A stretch of DNA of 16,583 nt from DAIUCA01 sp964613675 (GTDB taxonomy: Bacteria; Pseudomonadota; Gammaproteobacteria; Competibacterales; Competibacteraceae). The notes beneath the pieces are model-generated. The model made no database searches, was not told the origin of the DNA, and saw only the letters and a program-made list of their open reading frames with translations. Below are positions 7,287 through 14,605 of the stretch, in pieces; position 1 is the first letter of the stretch; every line of letters starts with the position of its first letter. The stretch lies in the NCBI GenBank assembly GCA_964613675.1, contig CAZTIH010000050.1:1-16583 (forward strand). The letters run 5' to 3'. The position numbers were made by a program, and so were the translations under genes.

Positions 7287-7996
7287 AATGGCGCGTTCTC
7301 ATCCCAGGCTTCGTTCAAAGCACGGGCCTGTTGCCAATGATTGATTGTCAGAACATTGTCCGTTTTACCCCACGCAACTGACTGCCGCGCTAACAGTAAA
7401 CTGTCAGGAAAGTGACTGCGAACAGTCTCTAAATCATGCAGTACGGCAATGACAGTACGACCCTCTCCATGCCAACGACGAACGATCTTTAATAAGTCTG
7501 CTGTGGTGCGCAGATCAATCGCCGTGAACGGTTCATCTAGCAGAACAATCGGAGCGTCTTGTAGAAGTAGTCGCGCAAACAATACCCGCTGCAACTGACC
7601 CCCCGATAGGCTGTTAATCGGTCGCCATTCAAAACCCGCTAATCCCACGGATGACAAGGCTTCTTGGGCCTGTTGCCGTTCGCGTCGGGTTATGCCTCCA
7701 AACCAACCCACTCGTTGCCATAGGCCAAAACACACCAATTCCATCACCGAAATCGGAAAACGACGTTCGAGTTCAGATTGTTGGGGCAAGTAAGCAATGG
7801 GCTGTTGGGTGAGGCGGATGCGACCACTTAAAGGACGGAGTTGCCCTGCAATTCCCTTGAGTAGCGTGGACTTACCCGCGCCATTCGGGCCAATTACGGC
7901 GGTTAAGCTACCGTTCGCAAATTGTCCGCTGAGATGATGAACGGCAGGATGTTGCTGATATCCCAGCGTCAAATTCTCCAACTCGATGGCGTTCAA
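7271..7996 (-). CDS. znuC: Zinc/manganese ABC transporter ATPase ZnuC
   Basis: A 241-residue ABC ATPase that powers metal import. Visible are Walker A GPNGAGKST (36-44), a Q-loop region YLPQQSE (69-75), the signature LSGGQ (130-134), Walker B IVLLDEP (150-156) with catalytic Glu155, and the H-loop VLHD with His187. The start codon is TTG (7996), lying in the string GGTTGA, so it overlaps the TGA of the small hydrophobic ORF just upstream. It is followed directly by znuB with an overlap. No MntR/Zur regulator is in the window. Confidence 0.92.
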   Translation of the reverse strand: MNAIELENLTLGYQQHPAVHHLSGQFANGSLTAVIGPNGAGKSTLLKGIAGQLRPLSGRIRLTQQPIAYLPQQSELERRFPISVMELVCFGLWQRVGWFGGITRRERQQAQEALSSVGLAGFEWRPINSLSGGQLQRVLFARLLLQDAPIVLLDEPFTAIDLRTTADLLKIVRRWHGEGRTVIAVLHDLETVRSHFPDSLLLARQSVAWGKTDNVLTINHWQQARALNEAWDENAPFCTIH

Positions 7997-8088
7997 CCCA
8001 GCACTCCCAGAGCGATTAACCCCAAAAGCCCGCTCAACAGTGCGGCGAGGGCAAGACGGACAGCCAGTGGGGCAGCAAATAAGAGCAT
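7993..8088 (-). CDS. Candidate 31-residue hydrophobic ORF upstream of znuC
   Basis: An ATG at 8088 opens a 31-codon frame ending in TGA at 7995-7993, which overlaps the TTG start of znuC in TTGA. The predicted peptide is almost entirely Leu, Ala, Gly, Val and Ile with one Arg at position 11, that is, a single membrane helix. A weak AGGT lies about 9 nt upstream. It may be a leader ORF that couples translation into znuC (whose TTG has no strong ribosome site), or a small membrane partner of the importer. Length is short enough that chance cannot be excluded. Confidence 0.4.
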   Translation of the reverse strand: MLLFAAPLAVRLALAALLSGLLGLIALGVLG

Positions 8089-8116
8089 CGCGTGTACCTG
8101 TAACCTAGGGGCAGGG

Positions 8117-8145
8117 GGTGTACGCACTCTCTGAGGGGCTGTCAA
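8117..8145 (-). promoter_or_regulatory. Candidate sigma-70 promoter for the znu operon
   Basis: On the - strand a perfect TTGACA (-35, 8145-8140) is followed after 17 nt by TACACC (weak -10, 8122-8117). Transcription would begin near 8110, just before the small ORF at 8088. The -10 matches only three of six consensus bases, so support is modest. Confidence 0.25.
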
Positions 8146-8174
8146 TGAATTGAATGGTTAGGCAATTGAACAGA

Positions 8175-8197
8175 TTCTGTAAATTGGAATTACAGAA
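8175..8197. promoter_or_regulatory. 23-bp imperfect palindrome, candidate Zur/Fur-type operator
   Basis: Arms TTCTGTAA (8175-8182) and TTACAGAA (8190-8197) are perfect inverted repeats separated by 7 nt. The site overlaps the cca stop codon and lies about 30 bp upstream of the candidate znu -35. Size, AT-richness and position suit a Zur-class operator of a zinc importer. It is not a convincing terminator: the stem has only three G-C pairs and no T-run follows on the - strand. Confidence 0.35.
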
Positions 8198-9263
8198 CAC
8201 TAGCAATGTCTGCTATAGCGTTTTTTCGGGCGGCTCTTAGGGCTTTTGCCAGAGCTTCTCCCTGTAAACCCTGTGCCAAAAGAGGTTTAACTTGGACGTC
8301 GACGGCGGCGGTCTGCGCTTGTTTTAGCCGTTCAATCTCCAGGGAAGCGATGTCATTGGCCCGCGCTACCGTTAACCAATCGTTAAATCGTTCGGGCCGC
8401 CGCAACGCATCTAGCCGTTCCAGGTGGTTCAAAAGCCCTTCTGCATCAGTAGCCCAATCGCCATGTTTTGCCGCCATTTTCGCTAAATCGCGCCAATCTA
8501 CAGGTAATTTTAGGTGTTTTGATAAGGTTTCAGCGCCTAACTGTCGCCACATTAGCGCAGCCCAACGGACACGGACTTCCTCCGTCATAGCGGTCGCGTT
8601 GCGCAAGGCCCATGCACGATCCGTATTCCAAATTAAATGGGGAAAAATGCGGGGTAACGCTTCGCAATCGTTCAGCACTTCAAAAAAAGCCCCGGGATGG
8701 GAGGTCGCGAGGGCCTTGACGAGTTCGGCGAACACCCGCTCGGGAACCAACGCATCAACCTCCCCGGCCGCCACCATTTTTTTTAATAATTCAAGGGTTT
8801 CGGGGGCAACCCGAAAGTTGAAGGGCGCTAATTTTGCTTGAAAACGGGCGATTCTGAGCACCCGAACGGGGTCTTCTACAAAGGCGTCTGAAACATGTCG
8901 CAACCAGCGGTGTTGTAAATCGGCCTGGCCGTGGTAGGGATCGACGATTTCCCCTGTCGCGGTTTGGGCCATCGCATTAATGGTCAAGTCGCGCCGCCGC
9001 AAATCTTCGGTTAATGACACTTTATCGTCCGCATGGACTACAAAACCTCGGTACCCCGGCGCGGTCTTTCGTTCAGTGCGCGCCAAAGCGTACTCCTCCT
9101 GCGTTTGGGGGTGTAAAAATACGGGAAAATCCTTGCCAACCGATCTAAATCCTTGTTTTAACAACTTTTCTGGTGTTGCACCGACGACCACCCAATCCCG
9201 TTCCCGAATCGGTAACCCCAAAAGTTGGTCGCGCACTGCCCCGCCTACTAAGTAAACTTCCAC
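8190..9263 (-). CDS. cca: CCA-adding enzyme (tRNA nucleotidyltransferase), short form
   Basis: It adds or repairs the 3' CCA of tRNAs. GTG at 9263 is chosen because it follows AGGGGGCCAG and begins with the family start EVYLVGGAVRDQLLG; an upstream TTG would add 24 unrelated residues. Nucleotidyltransferase motifs are GGAVRD (7-12), the metal-binding pair Glu21 and Asp23 in RERDW, RTERK (62-66) and RRRDLTINAMA (89-99), followed by DPVRVLRIARF. The product is 357 residues, shorter than the roughly 410 of E. coli Cca. At the position of the E. coli HD phosphohydrolase motif (CHDLGKG) this protein reads MWRQLGA, so the HD metal site is lost and it is probably monofunctional. It is transcribed divergently from miaB. 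The one tRNA gene here lacks an encoded CCA, so this activity is required. Confidence 0.92.
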   Translation of the reverse strand: MEVYLVGGAVRDQLLGLPIRERDWVVVGATPEKLLKQGFRSVGKDFPVFLHPQTQEEYALARTERKTAPGYRGFVVHADDKVSLTEDLRRRDLTINAMAQTATGEIVDPYHGQADLQHRWLRHVSDAFVEDPVRVLRIARFQAKLAPFNFRVAPETLELLKKMVAAGEVDALVPERVFAELVKALATSHPGAFFEVLNDCEALPRIFPHLIWNTDRAWALRNATAMTEEVRVRWAALMWRQLGAETLSKHLKLPVDWRDLAKMAAKHGDWATDAEGLLNHLERLDALRRPERFNDWLTVARANDIASLEIERLKQAQTAAVDVQVKPLLAQGLQGEALAKALRAARKNAIADIASVL

Positions 9264-9272
9264 CTGGCCCCC

Positions 9273-9300
9273 TTGAACTCGACATGGCTTTTCACAAAAT
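9273..9300 (+). promoter_or_regulatory. Candidate promoter for the miaB operon
   Basis: TTGAAC (9273-9278) and CAAAAT (9295-9300) are separated by 16 nt in the 89-nt divergent gap between cca and miaB. A start near 9307 would rule out the in-frame ATGs at 9284 and 9299 and favour ATG 9353. Matches are partial. Confidence 0.25.
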
Positions 9301-9352
9301 GCAAGAGAGTGACGAATTTTCTCGTCGATTACCAAAAACGGATGACCGTCGC

Positions 9353-10708
9353 ATGGCGCCTTTAAAGCTGTACATCAAAACGTTCGGTTGCCAAATGAAC
9401 GAATACGACTCGACCCGCATGGCCGATGTCCTTGAAAGATCTCACGGGTTTTTACGCACCGTGTCACCTGAAGACGCCGATCTTTTACTGATTAACACCT
9501 GTTCAGTTCGCGAGAAAGCGCAAGAGAAATTGTTCTCGCAACTAGGCGAATGGCGTCCCCTGAAACGCAAGAATCCTCATGTATTGATTGGTGTCGGGGG
9601 ATGTGTGGCGAGTCAAGAGGGGGAAGCGATTATGAAACGGGCCCCTTATGTCGATTTGGTCTTTGGCCCGCAAACCGTTCACCGTTTACCCGAACTCGTC
9701 GAAGCTGCGAAGGCAAAACAGCATCCCATCGACATCTCATTTCCCGAAATCGAAAAATTTGATTACCTGCCCGCACCCCGTGCGGAAGGCCCGACGGCGT
9801 TCGTGTCGGTGATGGAGGGTTGCAGCAAATACTGTTCATTTTGCGTGGTGCCGTACACGCGAGGCGAGGAAGTGAGTCGCCGCTTTGAGGATGTGCTAAC
9901 GGAAGTCGAACAGCTCGTCGCGCAGGGCGTCCGCGAAGTCACCTTGTTGGGGCAAAATGTCAATGCGTATCGGGGCGCGATGAGCGATGGGTTTGAAGCC
10001 GATTTGGCTTTACTCCTTCATTATTTATCCGCATTTGAGGGACTTGAAAGACTGCGATTTACGACCAGTCATCCCGTCGAACTTTCGGATTCCCTCATCG
10101 AGGCGTTTGGAGAGTTACCCAAACTGGCGGCACATTTGCATCTCCCCGTGCAATCGGGTTCTGATCGAGTATTGACCATGATGAAACGCGGCCATACTGC
10201 CACCACCTACCTCGCTAAAATCGAGAAATTGCGGCAGGTAAAGCCCGAAATCTCGATCTCTTCTGACTTTATTGTGGGTTTTCCGGGGGAGACGGCAGAT
10301 GATTTTCAGGCGACGCTGGATCTAATCGACAATGTGGGGTTCGATCAGAGCTTTAGTTTTATCTACAGTCCCCGTCCTGGCACCCCTGCTGCTGATTTAG
10401 CCGATCCTGTCCCCCTCGAACAGAAGAAAATTTGGTTGTCTCAACTGCAAGCACGTATCACACAAAACGCTCAGCGCATCAGCGAAAATATGGTCGGCAA
10501 AACCGCTCGTATCCTCGTGACGGGGCCTTCAAAGAAAGATCCTCGTGAACTGAGCGGGCGCACGGAAAACAACCGTGTGGTCAATTTCCAAGGGCCTCCC
10601 GATCTGATTGGGCAAATGGCTGAGGTGACCATTGTGGCGGCGTTGAGCAATTCTCTGCGGGGGCGTTGGGGACAGTCCCCGATTAAACCATCCAAAATTT
10701 TCCCTTAA
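9353..10708 (+). CDS. miaB: tRNA methylthiotransferase MiaB
   Basis: A radical-SAM enzyme that methylthiolates i6A37 in tRNAs reading U-starting codons, including serine tRNAs such as the one in this window. The N-terminal [4Fe-4S] ligands are Cys13 (FGCQMNEYDS), Cys50 (NTCSVREKAQEK) and Cys84 (GVGGCVASQEG). The radical-SAM cluster is GCSKYCSFC with Cys157, Cys161 and Cys164. A C-terminal TRAM domain follows from about residue 375. The 451-residue length fits MiaB. In-frame ATGs at 9284 and 9299 are possible but ATG 9353 matches the known N-terminus (KLYIKTFGCQMNE). It heads the miaB-ybeZ-ybeY-corC-lnt operon, with only 3 nt to the next gene. Confidence 0.96.
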   Translation: MAPLKLYIKTFGCQMNEYDSTRMADVLERSHGFLRTVSPEDADLLLINTCSVREKAQEKLFSQLGEWRPLKRKNPHVLIGVGGCVASQEGEAIMKRAPYVDLVFGPQTVHRLPELVEAAKAKQHPIDISFPEIEKFDYLPAPRAEGPTAFVSVMEGCSKYCSFCVVPYTRGEEVSRRFEDVLTEVEQLVAQGVREVTLLGQNVNAYRGAMSDGFEADLALLLHYLSAFEGLERLRFTTSHPVELSDSLIEAFGELPKLAAHLHLPVQSGSDRVLTMMKRGHTATTYLAKIEKLRQVKPEISISSDFIVGFPGETADDFQATLDLIDNVGFDQSFSFIYSPRPGTPAADLADPVPLEQKKIWLSQLQARITQNAQRISENMVGKTARILVTGPSKKDPRELSGRTENNRVVNFQGPPDLIGQMAEVTIVAALSNSLRGRWGQSPIKPSKIFP

Positions 10709-10711
10709 ACC

Positions 10712-11704
10712 ATGGATTCTGCGTTGAGCACAGCCCTCATTAACACGCTTGATATTTCCCTTGAACCTGCGGACAACCTCCGCCTCCTCAATCTCTGCGG
10801 CCAATGTAATGAACATCTGCAGTTAATTGAGAAATGTCTGAAAGTGGACATCAGCAATCGCGGTAACCAATTTCGGCTGACTGGCGAGCTGCAAGCGATT
10901 CAATCGACCGCTACTGTCCTAAACCAGCTTTATGCGCAAACCGACCAACAACCTTTAACGCCGGAAACGGTGCAACTCTTTCTGCAAACGGCGGGGTTGC
11001 AAGAACTAAGCGATGACCTCGAAGCCGATTTTCCCTTAGTGACCATTCGCACCAAACGCGGGGTGAACATTAAGGGGCGGGGCCTGCGACAGCAGCGTTA
11101 TTTGTTCAACATGACTCGCCACGACATCAATTTTGGGGTCGGCCCTGCGGGGACGGGCAAAACCTATCTGGCCGTGGCGCGGGCAGTGGAAGCTTTAGAA
11201 CGTCACGAAGTGCGCCGCCTCATTTTGGTGCGACCCGCCGTCGAAGCGGGCGAACGATTGGGCTTTTTACCGGGAGATTTAGTGCAAAAAGTCGATCCTT
11301 ACTTGCGCCCGCTTTACGACGCGCTATACGAAATGTTGGGCGCCGAAACCGTTATGAAATATATGGAAAAAAATACGATTGAGATTGCGCCGTTAGCGTT
11401 TATGCGAGGTCGCACGCTCAATGAGGCGTTTATCATCCTCGACGAAGCCCAAAATACGACGGTTGAGCAAATGAAAATGTTTTTGACGCGTTTGGGGTTT
11501 GGCTCAACTGCGGTGGTGACGGGGGATGTAACGCAGGTCGATTTGCCCCGTCATGTTCCTTCGGGGTTACGCCATGCGCTCAATGTTTTAGAAGGTGTTG
11601 AAGGCATCAGCATGACGTACTTCATGGCGGAAGATGTGGTTCGTCATCCGCTCGTTCAACGCATCGTTAATGCTTACGCCCGTCACGAGCAGAACCAACC
11701 ATGA
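10712..11704 (+). CDS. ybeZ: PhoH-like ATPase YbeZ
   Basis: A 330-residue PhoH-family P-loop ATPase/predicted RNA helicase that works with YbeY. Residues 1-105 form the variable N-terminal part. Walker A is GPAGTGKT (144-151) and Walker B is AFIILDEAQN (239-248, with Asp244 and Glu245), followed by TRLGFGSTAVVTGD and VDLPR typical of the family. It starts 3 nt after miaB and its stop overlaps the ybeY start in ATGA, so expression is coupled. Confidence 0.95.
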   Translation: MDSALSTALINTLDISLEPADNLRLLNLCGQCNEHLQLIEKCLKVDISNRGNQFRLTGELQAIQSTATVLNQLYAQTDQQPLTPETVQLFLQTAGLQELSDDLEADFPLVTIRTKRGVNIKGRGLRQQRYLFNMTRHDINFGVGPAGTGKTYLAVARAVEALERHEVRRLILVRPAVEAGERLGFLPGDLVQKVDPYLRPLYDALYEMLGAETVMKYMEKNTIEIAPLAFMRGRTLNEAFIILDEAQNTTVEQMKMFLTRLGFGSTAVVTGDVTQVDLPRHVPSGLRHALNVLEGVEGISMTYFMAEDVVRHPLVQRIVNAYARHEQNQP

Positions 11705-12213
11705 GACTCGAAATCTCGATCCAACCCGCTGTTGGCCAGGACGATCTTCCTAGTGAGGAAGACTGTAAACGTTGGCTCAACGACGCCGTTCAAATCATCG
11801 ACGCGACTCCTTCAACGCACCCCAGCCAGTTAACCCTACGCTTTGTTGACGAAACCGAAGGGCAAGCCCTCAACCAGCAATTTCGTAACAAAAATTACGC
11901 AACCAATGTCTTGGCCTTTCCGAGTGTTTTTCCTGAGGAATTACCTCCTGAGCTGGTGGCTGAATTAGGGGATTTCCATTATTTAGGGGATTTAGTGATT
12001 TGCCCCAATATCGTGCGCCAAGAAGCCCGCGAACAGGGCAAGTCGATTTCTGCACATTACGCCCACCTACTTATCCACGGTTTGTTACATCTGTATGGCT
12101 TCGATCACGAAACTGAATCCGACGCAACCCACATGGAAACTTTGGAGATTCAAATACTTGGACAGCTCGGTTATGCCAACCCCTACGCGGACGAAGCAAC
12201 TTATGAAGGATGA
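11701..12213 (+). CDS. ybeY: Endoribonuclease YbeY (rRNA maturation factor)
   Basis: A 170-residue metal-dependent RNase involved in 16S rRNA 3' maturation and 70S quality control. The zinc-binding signature HGLLHLYGFDH is present with His126, His130 and His136. Upstream family motifs are NKNYATNVLAFP (63-74) and LGDLVICPN (95-103), with the conserved Arg62. ATG 11701 overlaps the ybeZ stop by 4 nt (ATGA). The 3' end overlaps corC by 11 nt. Nothing unusual. Confidence 0.96.
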   Translation: MRLEISIQPAVGQDDLPSEEDCKRWLNDAVQIIDATPSTHPSQLTLRFVDETEGQALNQQFRNKNYATNVLAFPSVFPEELPPELVAELGDFHYLGDLVICPNIVRQEAREQGKSISAHYAHLLIHGLLHLYGFDHETESDATHMETLEIQILGQLGYANPYADEATYEG

Positions 12214-13078
12214 TTCATCGGAAACGCCCTCCCCCATACATCGGCCTTGGTGGGAGCGGATCGGGCTTTCATTTAGCGACGAACCGCATTGTAGCCGTGA
12301 TCTGATACAGCAGATGCGAAAAGCGCAAAACCGCGGACTATTCAGTTTGGATGCGTTAGCGATGATCGAGGGGGCATTGACGATGCCTCATTTGCGGGTA
12401 CGCGATGTCATGTTGGCGCGAGCGCAGGTGGTCATGCTTAAACACGATCAGACCTTAGCGCAGATTCTGGAACCCGTTTTAGAATCTGGTCACTCGCGTT
12501 TTCCCGTTACGGGGGAACACAAGGACGATATTGTGGGGATGTTAATCGCGAAAGATTTGTTAAAAATCATGGCAAATCCCGAAATTAAGTGGCAAACCCT
12601 CGTTCGTCCGGCACATGTCGTTCCCGAATCGAAGCGTTTGGACGATCTCTTAAAAGAATTCCGTGCGAATCGGCTGCACTTAGCCATTGTGGTGGATGAA
12701 TATGGTGGCGTTGCGGGTTTGGTGACCATCGAAGATATTTTGGAGCAGATCGTTGGCGAAATAGACGATGAACACGATGATGCAGAGGAGGAGGATTTTA
12801 TCCGCGACGATGGAAATGGCGCATTTATCATCAAAGCGGTTACGCCAGTAGGGGTTTTTAATGAGCGCTTCAACGCCCAATTTGACGACGAAAAAGCCGA
12901 TACGATTGCGGGTTTGGTGATGATGCACTTGGGAAGATTGCCGCGCCGAGGGGAGGAGGTCGATTTAGGGGCGTTCCACTTCAGAATTCTGCGCAGTGAC
13001 CGTCGGCGCATTCATCTACTGTCGATGGTGCGTCGAGAAATCGAAGAAAGTGATAACGATTTTTCATTAGCGCATTAG
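12203..13078 (+). CDS. corC: CBS-pair protein CorC/YbeX
   Basis: A 291-residue cytoplasmic protein of the CorC family, linked to magnesium/cobalt efflux and to ribosome-related functions of this operon. The layout is a short polar N-terminus, CBS domain 1 (about 66-125, RVRDVMLARAQV to IAKDLL), CBS domain 2 (about 130-186, HLAIVVDEYGGVAGLVTIED), an acidic linker (187-198) and a C-terminal CorC_HlyC transporter-associated domain (about 205-285, TIAGLVMMHLGRLPRRGE). ATG 12203 matches the N-terminal length of E. coli CorC (292 residues); the frame is open further up but lies within ybeY. No membrane helices are present, as is normal for this member. Confidence 0.94.
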   Translation: MKDDSSETPSPIHRPWWERIGLSFSDEPHCSRDLIQQMRKAQNRGLFSLDALAMIEGALTMPHLRVRDVMLARAQVVMLKHDQTLAQILEPVLESGHSRFPVTGEHKDDIVGMLIAKDLLKIMANPEIKWQTLVRPAHVVPESKRLDDLLKEFRANRLHLAIVVDEYGGVAGLVTIEDILEQIVGEIDDEHDDAEEEDFIRDDGNGAFIIKAVTPVGVFNERFNAQFDDEKADTIAGLVMMHLGRLPRRGEEVDLGAFHFRILRSDRRRIHLLSMVRREIEESDNDFSLAH

Positions 13079-13084
13079 TTTTAC

Positions 13085-14605
13085 ATGCTTTTTCGCTATC
13101 TGCTTTCCTTGTTGAGTGGCGCCTTGTTGGTGACAGCTTTTGCTCCCTTAAATTTTTGGCCTGTGGCGTTATTCGTCCCTGCGGGGCTGCTGCATTTGCT
13201 TCAAAAAATGAATGCAAAACAGGCGGCAATAAGCGGTTTTTGTTTTGGATTGGGCTTATTTGGTACAGGGGTTTGGTGGGTATTCATTAGCCTAAATTAT
13301 TATGGCCAAGCACCTTGGTTATTTGCGGGTTTAGCCACGGCATTATTAGTCGTTTATTTAGCCGTTTATTCAGCTCTATTTAGCTTCCTACTCGTTCGAT
13401 ATTTTCCAACACATGACATTGTAAAATTAGTCATTGTAGCGCCTGCCCTCTGGATTTTACTGGAATGGCTTCGCAGCATTATTTTTACGGGATTTCCTTG
13501 GTTATCAATTGGTTACAGTCAAACAAGTAGTCCGCTTTTTCATTTTGCGCCGGTCGGAGGACTGTTTTTAGTCGGGTATTTTAACTGGCTGATTAGCGGC
13601 TTAATAGCAGTTGCAATAAACCGATCATTTAATTATCGCTATTATGTCGCAGTGGCGGTGGGAATTACGATGATTTTGGGCACTGGAATGAGTCTCCAGT
13701 ACTACACTTGGACGCGGTCATTAGGCGAACCTATTAATGTGGCACTAATTCAAGGAAACATGGATGCATTAAATCGTTGGCGACCTAATTCGTTAATGGA
13801 CAGCCTACACCGTTATGCCGAACTGTCTTGGCGTTATACGGAAGAAAGAGACTTAATTATTTGGCCAGAAATGGCGATTCCTGCGCTGGTGAATGATCTG
13901 CCTGAACCCTTTGTGCGAGAGATGTTATTGGATACACAAGAACGTCGTACCGATTATCTAATTGGCATTGCAGACGGGAGTTGGTCGGAGCGAGTGTTCT
14001 ATAATGCCGTGATGGGATTTGGGGAAGTGACGGGGCAGTATCGAAAAAGACGGTTAGTGGTATTTGGCGAATATCTGCCTTTCCGAAGCGTTCTCAATAC
14101 ATTGAGACGATTTGTGGATATTCCGATGTCTGATTTATCGCCCGGGGATGCTGAGCAGCCGTTGATGACGGTTCGAGGGTTGCCGATAGGGGTAACGATA
14201 TGTTTTGACGCGGTTTTTGGAGCTGAAACGCGGCTTGCGATGCCCGATGCGGCTTACCTTGTGACTTTGAGCAATGATTCATGGTTTGGAAATTCTTTTG
14301 CACCCCATCAACATTTGCAAATTGCACAAATGCGGGCGTACGAATTAGGGAGAGATTTGGTCAGGGCGACGAATACCGGCGTGTCCGCATTAATTAACGA
14401 TCGCGGTCAAATAACTGATTTTACTAGATTAATGGAAATCGCTGTATTGAGAGGAACAGTTCAACCTCGAGAAGGCTTGACCTTTTACGGGTTATGGGGC
14501 GATGGATTAACGATGAATATCATGGGGCTAATTTTACTCATCGCCGTGATATTTCGAGGAAAGACACAATTTCAGAAACTGGGATTCAGTCGTAGCCATT
14601 CGTGA
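13085..14605 (+). CDS. lnt: Apolipoprotein N-acyltransferase
   Basis: A 506-residue inner-membrane enzyme adding the third acyl chain to lipoproteins. Several N-terminal helices (to about 205) are followed by a periplasmic nitrilase domain (about 215-460) and a last helix (about 474-490). The catalytic triad is Glu262 (WPEMAIP), Lys321 (YRKRRLVVFGEY) and Cys373 (GVTICFD). Trp232 (NRW) and Glu329 (FGE) match other residues known to matter. After the catalytic Cys the usual Tyr-Glu is Phe374-Asp375 here, and the usual Pro in LVPFGE is Val. It starts 6 nt after corC. Its 3' end overlaps the convergent HtrA-like gene by 34 nt. The lipoprotein at 4334-5398 would be a substrate. AT-richer codon use than the genes before it is visible in the membrane part. 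Confidence 0.95.
   Translation: MLFRYLLSLLSGALLVTAFAPLNFWPVALFVPAGLLHLLQKMNAKQAAISGFCFGLGLFGTGVWWVFISLNYYGQAPWLFAGLATALLVVYLAVYSALFSFLLVRYFPTHDIVKLVIVAPALWILLEWLRSIIFTGFPWLSIGYSQTSSPLFHFAPVGGLFLVGYFNWLISGLIAVAINRSFNYRYYVAVAVGITMILGTGMSLQYYTWTRSLGEPINVALIQGNMDALNRWRPNSLMDSLHRYAELSWRYTEERDLIIWPEMAIPALVNDLPEPFVREMLLDTQERRTDYLIGIADGSWSERVFYNAVMGFGEVTGQYRKRRLVVFGEYLPFRSVLNTLRRFVDIPMSDLSPGDAEQPLMTVRGLPIGVTICFDAVFGAETRLAMPDAAYLVTLSNDSWFGNSFAPHQHLQIAQMRAYELGRDLVRATNTGVSALINDRGQITDFTRLMEIAVLRGTVQPREGLTFYGLWGDGLTMNIMGLILLIAVIFRGKTQFQKLGFSRSHS

Noticed and set aside
8175..8197. Inverted repeat as an intrinsic terminator of cca
   Set aside because: The stem is AT-rich with only three G-C pairs and no T-run follows.
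8206..8841. 211-residue + strand ORF
   Set aside because: It lies wholly opposite cca; the Ser/Ala/Arg-rich product has no family pattern.
12490..13011. 173-residue - strand ORF
   Set aside because: Shadow of the corC CBS domains, very Ser-rich, no start context.
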